From assembly GCA_011319805.1 (NCBI GenBank), contig SJRY01000244.1:1-64000 (forward strand): a DNA stretch of 64,000 nucleotides. Reading direction: 5' to 3'. Positions 12,201-20,756 of this stretch are shown here, in pieces. Positions within the stretch are counted from its first letter, which is position 1; the number at the start of each line of letters is the position of its first letter. Origin of the DNA: Macrocybe gigantea (lineage: Eukaryota; Basidiomycota; Agaricomycetes; Agaricales; Callistosporiaceae). A program made the position numbers and the translations under genes. Below the pieces are notes generated by a model. It saw nothing but the letters and a program-made list of their open reading frames with translations. It ran no database searches and had not been told where the DNA came from.

Positions 12201-12494
12201 CCCACCTCAGCTGTTCCGTCAGAGCGAATATTCTCATCGGCCAGCGAAACGGACACAAAAAAACGCAATCGCATTCATCCAGCGCTTATGGAAGCCCTTC
12301 AGTTACTCAAATTCGCATACAAGAAGGATCGCATCAATTTCACGCAAGGCCTCCTTACTCCGATTTCGGACTTGATGCCTAGTGACGGCGATTTGCTTGC
12401 CAGACTGGCTGGTGATGCTGATTCATCGATCATGGATGACATTTTACGAATGACGGGGCAGTATTATGACGAGGAGATGAACGAAACAAACTAA
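9259..12494 (+). CDS. hAT transposase, BED finger and hAT-C dimerisation domain
   Basis: The start ATG at 9259 leads a Pro/Ser/Thr-rich N-terminus. A BED-type zinc finger follows across an intron (VCLLCK / LRDHLFSKHRDEYLN, about 9815-9985). The RNase H-like core shows FTMDIWSSSS (first catalytic Asp region, about 10405), LFTLDNASNN (second Asp, about 10665) and RCFPHVVHICV. The C-terminus has the hAT dimerisation block with SVPTSAVPSERIFSSAS (about 12195-12245). At least seven introns have standard splice ends (for example near 9827, 10120, 10330, 10603, 11254, 11418 and 11680). The Pro-rich N-terminus and the BED exon are in different frames around a C5 run near 9578, suggesting a one-base loss or an unseen intron. 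It would cut and re-insert the surrounding element in the nucleus. Confidence 0.88.
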
Positions 12495-12771
12495 TATTGT
12501 CTATTTAACACGAACGAAATACAGGTTACTTTTTCTACACTACACCAGCACATTTCGACTCCCCACATAAGCCGAACGATGACGACGCATGTGCCTCAAC
12601 AGCATTTTGCTGTCGCTGAACAGGTCCGAGAGCCGGCTTGGTGACCAGTTTAGTCGGCCCAAACAGGCTTAGCTGAATAAATCGGCTCGGCTTTACCCGC
12701 TGAGCCGAGTCAGACCCGAAGTCGCGGCTCACCAGAGCCGACTTGCGGTTAGCCGAGCCGCGGCAACACTA

Positions 12772-12779
12772 CCAGGCGA
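12772..12779. repeat. hAT target-site duplication, right copy
   Basis: ccaggcga directly follows the right terminal repeat and is identical to 5585-5592. Confidence 0.95.
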
Positions 12780-14481
12780 TCCCGAGCCTGACCAAGACGA
12801 AGATTTCGACGATTGGATCGACAGAGTCTATGGCTTCATCCATTTTGTTAACACCCCTCGATATCGTCCCGAAACACGTCGAAGTCACCTCATTTCGATA
12901 TACCTAGGACAGGACATTTCAAGTGGGGAGGACAGTCAAGCTGTCCTCCACCGAAACTCCTCCTCTCCCGAGTCCGAAGACCGCCTGGAAGCCAACCCTG
13001 ACCTTCGACAGCTCAGCTCCATCCCTGACTATGTATTTGTTCCTCGTTCGAAATCAGCCATTGCCGACGATCAGCGTCTCGACCTCGTACAGGACTATTT
13101 GACCACCTTGCGTCGTCCACCCAGTCTCACAGATTCTGCTTTCGAGGCCTTTGTTCGGTATTGCTTCCACTTCTTCGTTGCTGCTGACAAGTTATGGCGA
13201 AAGGACGACCAAGGTAGTCACAAACTCGTGATCCCTCGAAATCGGCGTATGAACATCATCGCCCAAGCCCATGATGACCTCGGTCACAAGGGCATCTACC
13301 CGACACGTACCTTGGTTTGTGAGCGCTTTTGGTGGCCTCACATGCTGGCCGATATCTCTTGGTTTTGCAGGACTTGTCACATCTGTCAGCAACGACAGTC
13401 CCGACAGGTTCTCATCCCGCCAGTCGTGGCAGTACCCGCGCCCCTTTTCGGAAAATTCTATGCCGACACCATGAAGATGCCAAAGTCCAATGGCTACCAG
13501 TACATCGTGCAAGGTCGTTGCTCCCTCACGCATTATCCTGAATTTCGAGCCCTCCGGAAAGAAAACGGTCCCGCAATCAGTGAATGGCTGTTCCAGGATG
13601 TATTATGTCGATGGGGTGGTGTTCGCGAAATTGTCACGGATAACGGTGGTCCCTTCGTGGCAGGTCTTGACTACCTCGGGAAACGCTACGGCATCTACCA
13701 CATCCGAATCTCAACATACAATTCCCGCGCCAACGGGATAGCTGAGCGGCCGCATTATGATGTTCGTCAATCACTGATAAAGGCAGCAGACGGTGTCGAA
13801 AGCAAGTGGTCACAATACGTCCATTCGGTCTTCTATGCCGAAAGAGTCACCGCCCGCCGTCGAATGGGTTGTTCACCTTATTTCGCGGTAACTGGCACCC
13901 ATCCCATTCTCCCGTTCGATATCATGGAAGCAACCTACCTGCAGCCTCCTCCCGAATCCTTACTATCATCCACAGATCTTATCGCTCGTCGAGCTGTCGC
14001 CTTACAAAAACGAACTGAACAGCTACAAGCCCTTCATGCCGACGTATACGATACCCGTAGAAAGGCTGCCGAACGTTTTGAAAAGAAGCACTATCACACC
14101 ATTCGTGATTTCAATTTCAAACGCGGTGCCCTAGTCCTCATCCGAAACACTCGTGTGGAGAAGAGTCTCGATCGCAAAATGCGACTTCGGTATCTCGGAC
14201 CACTTATTGTTGTCTCCCGGAATTTCGGAGGCGCTTACATCGTTGCCGAACTCGATGGCACAGTCCTGGATCGCCCCGTAGCAGCATTTCGAGTCATCCC
14301 GTACTTCGCTCGCCGTGAAATCACCATTCCCGAAACACTTCTCGATATCGACGCTGCCCGGCTTCATGAAATGCAAGCCTCAAACGATCAAGGCGACGAA
14401 ATCCCGGACGATTTCGACGTACCTACCGACAGCGATCCCAAAGTTGATTCCGACGTTGAAATACTTTCGGCACCACTTTAG
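12772..14481 (+). CDS. pol: Gypsy integrase (second half of pol)
   Basis: The frame resumes from the left half of pol through the duplicated octamer and is open to the stop at 14479-14481. A zinc-binding HHCC module (HDDLGHKG .. CRTCHICQQRQ, about 13270-13395) precedes a DDE core: FYADTM (Asp), VTDNGGPF (Asp) and ANGIAERPH (Glu). The C-terminal part has an SH3-like GALVLIRNTR region and an acidic tail. I see no chromodomain. It would insert the cDNA into host DNA. This half is free of frame breaks, unlike gag. It converges on the antisense gene that starts 172 bp downstream on the other strand. Confidence 0.92.
   Translation, partial: PGDPEPDQDEDFDDWIDRVYGFIHFVNTPRYRPETRRSHLISIYLGQDISSGEDSQAVLHRNSSSPESEDRLEANPDLRQLSSIPDYVFVPRSKSAIADDQRLDLVQDYLTTLRRPPSLTDSAFEAFVRYCFHFFVAADKLWRKDDQGSHKLVIPRNRRMNIIAQAHDDLGHKGIYPTRTLVCERFWWPHMLADISWFCRTCHICQQRQSRQVLIPPVVAVPAPLFGKFYADTMKMPKSNGYQYIVQGRCSLTHYPEFRALRKENGPAISEWLFQDVLCRWGGVREIVTDNGGPFVAGLDYLGKRYGIYHIRISTYNSRANGIAERPHYDVRQSLIKAADGVESKWSQYVHSVFYAERVTARRRMGCSPYFAVTGTHPILPFDIMEATYLQPPPESLLSSTDLIARRAVALQKRTEQLQALHADVYDTRRKAAERFEKKHYHTIRDFNFKRGALVLIRNTRVEKSLDRKMRLRYLGPLIVVSRNFGGAYIVAELDGTVLDRPVAAFRVIPYFARREITIPETLLDIDAARLHEMQASNDQGDEIPDDFDVPTDSDPKVDSDVEILSAPL
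12921..12935 (+). promoter_or_regulatory. Candidate central polypurine tract
   Basis: aagtggggaggacag here is an exact 15-base copy of the tract that abuts the 3' LTR (16938-16952). It lies inside pol, at about 55% of the element's length once the hAT is discounted. Central tracts that prime a second plus strand are known in lentiviruses and Ty1. Use as a primer here is inference. Confidence 0.55.
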
Positions 14482-14652
14482 TTTAGCTCACTCTCATTAA
14501 GTCCAACTCTTTTCGCGTTCATTGACTATCCATTTTCTTTGTTATTTGACACTCTCACTTACCATTATCTATTTTCACGATCCTTTTAAAGTCCAGTTTG
14601 ACGTCCATCAGAAACAAGAAAATAACGGATTCAAAAACAATTATTACAAATT

Positions 14653-16688
14653 TTATAGTTCGGACGAGATTCCACCGAACTCATCTTCCTCTTCATCCGT
14701 CTCGCCCTCACTCTCATCTGACGACTCGTTTTCTTTCTGGTCATAGCCTTCTTCACCGCTCTCCTCCGACGTCTCTTCTCCAGACTCCGATCCCGACGAC
14801 GCTCCCGAGCTTTCCGACGAATCGACCCCAGTATCAATCGATGGCGGTATCGAAACCGCGAGCTCCCGAACCGTTGGCATTTCGACCGATGTCCCGACGC
14901 CTCTCGAAACCATCGACTCCTGACGCTGCGCAAGTAGCCAGCGGACTTCGGTTTCGACCGCCCTCGGAACGTTCTGTGCCATGAATTGATGGACTTGAGT
15001 TAAGAGCCGACGCTGTTGCAACTCTGTTGCCCGACGAACGTGTTGAAGGACGTTGCCGCCAAGCTCCAGGAATTCCTCCCGACGATCGGCACGTTCGCGC
15101 ATAGTACGGCGGCCGTTTCAAGAGTATCCGCCAGATCGTACATGTGTCGGGAATCCTCGTTCATACTCCGGAAGGAGTTCCCTAGAAATTCGAAGGCCTT
15201 GATATCGTACGGGAGTACGAAATTATAAATGTCCTCGTAATCCCGATTATCGAACCGGAGGGCGTCTCGCAACTGGACGTCGCTATCCCGAACACGATCG
15301 GCAGCAAAGCGCGTCGCGGTCTCGGCAATGTCTTCGAAACCATCAGGCACGTTTGGGGCTTCGACAGCCTCCCTCCAGAAATCCCGATCTTCGAAATCGT
15401 CCGTGGCAGGCAGTGTTCCCGTCTCGAACCATTGACGTGGCCCGGGAAGTCCTGCTCACGAAAATAATGAAGCAGTCCAAAAAAAAAAAAAAAAAAAAAA
15501 AAAAAATAAAAAAAAATATAGACTTACGATCGCGAAAGCCCGGACCGTAGCGCGAGTCCATTGGTGGCACCGGCATCGGAGGAGGCGTAGGCGCAATAAT
15601 TGGTTCCGGACGATACGGGATGTCCTCCGAAGGCGCATGCATTTCGATATCCTCGAGATGGGACGGCGGCTCCTGCGAAGTCTCCGAAATCGATTCCTCG
15701 GCCTCGGTATCGTAAGCTCGCATCTTGCCCTTCCCCTTTGGATCGCGACGCGGTCTTGGCTCGGCATCCTCGTCCCTAGGCTTTGAATGAACGGTCTTTC
15801 GAGACCGTGACCTTGTTCGCATGACCCCGTCGCCAGAGTCAGTTTTAATCCGTGAAGTAGTTTTAGCTGATTTCGCAGCACGCGGCCTTTTGAACGAGCA
15901 GCCGAGCTGTTTTTCGACGCAGCGTCGACAAGGGCCCAGCTCGGAATCGATCCTCTCGCAGACTTCGAGGTCGGCCTTCTTACACCGTTCGCACTAAACC
16001 GCGGTAGGACTCAGAAACAGTCCGGCGGCAAAGAGACACAATCACTCACCCGCTCATCACCCGTAACCTCCTCGAAATCGAGTTTCAGGCGGCGCTCCCG
16101 ATAGCGCTGCTGCGCGAGCTTGTTCTTCTCCCGGCGAGCCGCTTTCTTTTCATCCTCGTCGGCACGCCGTCGTTTCGCTCCCGAATCCGCACCACCAGCT
16201 GCAGAATCTGACGCCCCACGCTTTCGAGAAGGTCCCGCAGTTGGGACACGCGTAGTCAGCATCGCGTTCGGGGGCACCAGGGGACCATCCGCGAGCACCA
16301 TTCCGCCAAGCGAAGAACCTTCGAAATCAGCAATCCAGTGTAGTGGAGACGAAATAGCGTGACTCACCAGATCCCGGGCTCTCGTACAGGCCCCCAACCT
16401 CATCCCGACGATCCTCGTCCAGGCGGCCAACCCACTCGTTGTATCGCGAAACCCAATCCTGAAAGACGTCTTCGGGAACGTCTTGACCCTCCTTTGCCCA
16501 CTCATCCTAATGTCAATACGGATAAAGATATCGCCTCACTCACTCCCCGTTGGACTTACAAAACGTTTCGAGACCGCAGCACTAAAGGCCTTGATGGCCT
16601 CAACGCTCGCGTTCGGTCCGGGGACGGCCTCGAAGAGCCCTTCAAGCTCGGCAATAGAAGTTTCGGTCTTGACGATTTCGGCGGACAT
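14653..16688 (-). CDS. Antisense spliced gene of the gypsy element, Cys6 motif
   Basis: This minus-strand gene starts at ATG 16688 (MSAEIVKTETSIAELEGLF) and stops at 14653. Introns have good splice ends: about 16558-16506, 16361-16313, 16047-15995 and 15531-15450, the last holding a long T tract. After the third joint a cysteine motif appears: CERCKKADLEVC .. CRRCVEKQLGC, a C-x2-C-x7-C .. C-x2-C-x6-C pattern resembling Zn2Cys6 fingers. Before it lies a highly basic stretch (KKAARREKNKLAQQRYRERR). After it come a basic region (MRTRSRSRK) and an acidic Ser/Glu C-terminal tail. Near 15100 the frame changes without an intron, so one base may be lost. The role is unknown; DNA or RNA binding is suggested by composition only. 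Confidence 0.72.
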
Positions 16689-16937
16689 GTCGTGTACAAG
16701 ACGGTTTCGAGAAGCGGTATGCGATTTGGCGAGAGCTGAGATTTCGACGAGTCGACAAGAAAGGTGTTCGTACCCATCCCACCCTCCCTTTTATACAGGC
16801 GCAATCTGTAAACGACGGGAACGCCCGAAATGCCTCGCGACTTCGTCATGGCAGATCAACTCGCGAAACCCACGTTACCCGAATAACGACCAAGGTCGCC
16901 GTTCAATGGGAATGCTGACTGAGGACAGTCGACCGCT

Positions 16938-16953
16938 AAGTGGGGAGGACAGA
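16938..16953 (+). promoter_or_regulatory. 3' polypurine tract
   Basis: The purine-rich aagtggggaggacaga ends exactly where the right LTR begins with TGATGAG. This is the expected plus-strand primer of an LTR element. Confidence 0.8.
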
Positions 16954-18070
16954 TGATGAGCGCTGACCGCCGATAAGTCCTAATTTGGTAATCCCGCCCC
17001 CGCATTCGAAATCATACCACTACTCGGCCCCCTCAGCATGATACCGCAGTCCAGTCGCTGACTTCTCGTTCGAGTACTCGGGATGTCGACAACTCCGTGA
17101 GGCTTCCATTCCAGGTCCCTGACACTTCGCCAAACGCATCGCACACGTACATTCCGGACATTCTGCGCTTCCTATACCGCCCAATCCGGTCAGGCAGTCT
17201 TATTCCTATATGCCTCCCCCGATTTCCAGATCCCGATATGGCAAGACTACTACCATTTTCGATATCGCACCGCCTCACGCCTTCCCGCGTTCCCGACACT
17301 GCCTCGCCGCAGTACATTCGAAACAAGGGATTTCGAGCGCGCTACCATTTCATCCACTCTCATTTCAAATTCATGACTCATATTTCACTGATACATTCTA
17401 CGTTCCTTAGATTATTTTCACGTTCCATTCTACGACGCATGGCACCGGTTTCGGGATGTTCTTTTACCTACTGTTTCACCCTTTATGTTCAGATTTCGAA
17501 CGGACTTACATCTCCCCGACGTTTCAGCCACTAAACGACCCTTTCGAAATCATACGATACATTCTCTCATTCGGTTTCAACTTCGCCGGTTATTCCGATA
17601 CCCGAAATCTTCTCATCTATAAAAACCCATGTACTTGGCATTTGTAACATATAGAAAAAAGTTACCGTCTCAGTCCTTCAGCAGTCTCGCAGTCTACGAC
17701 TCGTGTGGAGTCCTTGTGTTATCCGATCTCAAAGTGTCGCGCTCGCGTGGAGCCACCGTACTCAGTCTCGAAATCAGTGTCTCTGGCTTCGCGTGGAAGT
17801 CATTATCATCGAAACCCTTCCGAAACCCTCACTGAAGCCCTCGATATCGCGCGGGAATTCAGCTAAGTCTAACAGCCTTGTTTCGAAAACCCCGAAACCC
17901 GCTCGAAACCATCCATATTCACTTCGTTCCATTCCCCCCTTTCACGCTACGGTCCCTCGGGTTACTCTGTGACTTGAACAGCTCGTAGTTTATACAGCCT
18001 CGGATAGGGACTGACGCTTCCTTCATTCCACCTTGTTGGTTTGTAGGTTAGTGCTACCCGATAGTTATCA
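16954..18070 (+). repeat. 3' LTR of the gypsy element
   Basis: The LTR is 1117 bp and starts TGATGAG just after the purine tract. It ends ..TTATCA, so the termini are TG..CA with a short TGAT/ATCA inverted repeat. Its last 599 bp match 1-593. The 5' boundary rests on the tract and the terminal motif, because the left copy of that region is outside the window. The flanking base pairs on the left are not available, so the target duplication cannot be tested. Confidence 0.85.
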
Positions 18071-20511
18071 ACGGTTGGTCAGTTCGATGTGGGTCGAAGA
18101 CGTGCTCCGGCCCAAGTCTTGGGTTCCTACCAGAGTGAGCTCCTAAGCTATCGCCTGTGTGTCTGAGGAACTGAATTCGTTGTAGAACGCATTCTCTGCA
18201 CGCCTCGCTGACCACGGAGTCAACTTTTATTCCATGTTTCAGCCCGACTTCCTCCACGAATTCGAACTGGGTGTTTGGCGTTCAACGTTCACCCATCTGC
18301 TACGTATCCTGTATGCTGAAGGGGGGGATTGCATACAGAAATTGAATCGACGGCAAGTCTCATTTCGGTTTAAAGTTAATGCCAGACTGACGTTTGAACT
18401 TGAACAGGTATCGAGCCATACCAACATTTGGTCGCAATGTCATTCGACGTTTCAGCAACAACATTTCGGGTTTAAAAAAGCTGGCAGCCCGCGATTACGA
18501 GGATATGTTGCAGGTAAGTTGGACGGTCTATAATTGTTTCGGGGCAGAGCTGACTCTCAGCAGTGCGCAATGCCTGTATTGGAGGATTTACTACCCGAAC
18601 CGCACAATTCAATGGTCCTGGATCTGGTGTTCACACTGTCGACATGGCACGCCATTGCGAAATTGTGGCTTCATACCGAAAGAACGCTCGGCTTCCTTGA
18701 GGCGACAACAATGGCCGTGGGGCGTATCATCCGAAAATTCGAGAGGACCACCTGTGAATGCTACGAGACACGAGAACTTCCTAAAGAGGAGGCAGTGCGA
18801 GGACGTCGCACAGCCGCACGGGTGGAGGCAAGCGGTGGCACTCAATCTAACCGCAGTCGCAAAACGGGCAAGGTCAACCGCAAGCGATTCAACCTGACGA
18901 CATACAAGTTTCACGCGTTGGGTGACTATGTCAAAGCCATCAAATTGTTTGGAACGACAGAAAATTATTCGACGCAAGTGGTACGTTCAGTGTTGTTTTG
19001 TGATACATCTACCTACGACTCATTCTTGATACAAGGGCGAACTGGAACATCGTCGAGTCAAACGGTATTTCGCCTGCACAAGCAAGAACAATGGTTTCGA
19101 AGGGCAAATCTCGAGACAACTGCAGCGCGCACGATTTCTGGAGGATATGTGGCAGCGACGATACAATCACCAGATGGCAAATGCCCGCGGAGAGGCGGCT
19201 GTTGACGATTATGCCACCGCCGCGTTGCCTTTCATGGTCTCCGAGGCCCTGCCACCCACTCCTCCAGATCAACATTACCACATGTCAGAGTCGAAGAAGA
19301 ACTACGTGTCCATATTTTCATGGCTACAGGAGAATAAGGACGATCCCGCACTGGTGGTAAGTGTCGCTCGGCATATCATTCGCAAGACTTGCTAATAATA
19401 GTCCACACCAGGACTTCCTGCCATGGTTGAAAGACCACTTGCTCGCTCGTTTGCAAGGCTCTTCATTTAGAGACATGGTCGAATTCTCAGAATCTGACCA
19501 CGCGTCATTAATCATCCAACGTAACCGACTATACATGCACAAGGTAGTCCGATTCAATTATACAACCTACGACATGCGGCGAAATCAAGACTCTATCAAT
19601 CTGCGGACACATCCCGATGTGATGGTCTTGTCCCATGAAGCCGCGGAGGAGGTCGGGAGAGACCCGCATCCATACGCCTATGCGCGGGTCATCAGCATAT
19701 TCCATCTCTATGCTCAGCGCTTTGGAATAGACGATGTCCCTCACAAGATGGACGTCTTGTTCGTGCACAACTTTGACCGCGATCGGCGACACCGCTCCGG
19801 GTGGAAGGCCCTGCGTCTTCCTCGCGTCGGCTTTCTGTACAGGTCTGACCCAGACGCATTTGGCTTTCTCGACCCCAACGACGTAGTACGCGCAGTGCAC
19901 TTGATGCCTGCATTTGCACATGGACGAACTTTGGAACTTTTGGGACCATCTATCGCCCGTCAACCCAAAGAAGATCACGAAGATTGGAATTGGTATTATG
20001 TTGGAATGTAGGTCATGGTCTGCGTACCTTGGCATTCGGCTGATTTGCGTTTACAGTTTCGTCGACCGGAATATGGTGATGCACTATTTCGGTGGGGCTA
20101 TCGGACATCAAGCAATATGGGCCGCCCTCGGTGATCTTGGTGAGAAATATCTGGAGGTAGTGTCCCGCGTTGCGCCCTTCAACAAAGGCAACATTATACA
20201 AGGTGTGTTTCTTTTTTCTGTGAAGCTAGATGTCTCTAAGATAATTCAAAGAACCGATACAAGAAGATGAAGGTGAAGATGTCGAAGAACAAGATGAGGA
20301 GAATGAAATCGATGAGGATGAAGGCAAAGAAGGTCAAGAAGACGAGAATGAAGAGGATGCAGATGCAGAAGACGAGGATAACACAGACGATGAGGAGGAT
20401 GAAGAGGACAAGGATGAGGACGAGGACGAGGACGGAGCACTTGGACCAGAGGACGGAGAAGACGAATACGATGATGCTGAAGGTGCAGAGGGCTTTGCAC
20501 TATTTAATTGA
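18071..20511 (+). pseudogene. Plavaka-type transposase, 5' part displaced by gypsy
   Basis: Exons begin right at the LTR edge. WVEDVLRPKSWVPTR runs to an intron at 18135-18185, then MFQPDFLHEFELGVW follows. Later exons carry LAARDYEDMLQ, LLPEPHNS, TYKFHALGDYVKAI, GELEHRRVKRYF, DWNWYYVGMFVDRNMVMHY and FGGAIGHQA, patterns I know from Plavaka/CACTA-like transposases of mushrooms. The intron at 18353-18407 uses a GC-AG pair (gcaagt donor). The last exon (20252-20511) encodes a nearly pure Asp/Glu tail of about 80 residues. The N-terminal zinc finger and first part of the family's core are absent because the LTR element sits there; they may lie left of the window. It would have been a DNA transposase. 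As it stands it is interrupted. Confidence 0.75.
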
Positions 20512-20756
20512 AACACGTAGAGCACTTTGTTTTCATTCGGAGATTTCTTTCTGACGACAGTCATTCTTGATACAAAATAGGATCAGTCCACCCCACTTGC
20601 CACACCGTTCGCAGAGGTCAACACGGCTTTTGCGGTCATCTTCCCCGCCTGAGTGTTGGCTAACAGCTTCCAGCTCTGCGATCGAAGGCGATCCTATCCT
20701 GCCGCCGATAAGCGAAACAAGTTTGTCGCTCGTCATAGTAACTAACGCCCCCATCA

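Larger units (their letters stand above)
5593..12771 (+). mobile_element. hAT DNA transposon inserted in gypsy pol
   Basis: The left end starts TAGTGTTGCCGCGGCTC. The right end is its exact reverse complement (GAGCCGCGGCAACACTA), giving 17-bp terminal inverted repeats flanked by the 8-bp duplication ccaggcga. The ~160 bp next to each end are full of gccgag/ctcggc motifs in both orientations, typical of hAT subterminal transposase-binding repeats. Inside are a plus-strand BED/hAT-C transposase (9259-12494), a minus-strand Spt5-like gene (5891-8396) and a long palindrome between them. Removing the element with one duplication copy rejoins the gypsy pol frame. Confidence 0.95.
1..18070 (+). mobile_element. 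Ty3/gypsy LTR retrotransposon with a nested hAT
   Basis: The element is bounded by two near-identical LTRs. The left one is cut by the window edge and ends at 593; the right one is 16954-18070. Between them, in order, are a primer-binding site, gag, aspartic protease, reverse transcriptase/RNase H, integrase, an antisense gene and a purine tract. The order RT-RH-IN places it in Ty3/gypsy rather than Ty1/copia. No chromodomain is visible after the integrase. A 7.2 kb hAT element sits between RNase H and integrase. Without it the retroelement would be about 11.4 kb, long for the class partly because of the antisense gene. One substitution between the LTRs implies recent insertion. gag and pol have several one-base frame breaks. 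The right end lies inside a Plavaka-like transposase gene. Confidence 0.93.

Noticed and set aside
14598..14984. Plus-strand frame between integrase and 3' LTR
   Set aside because: Arg/Pro/Ser shadow of the acidic C-terminus of the antisense gene.
20246..20564. Minus-strand Leu/His- and Ser-rich frames
   Set aside because: Complement of the GAN-repeat acidic tail of the transposase.
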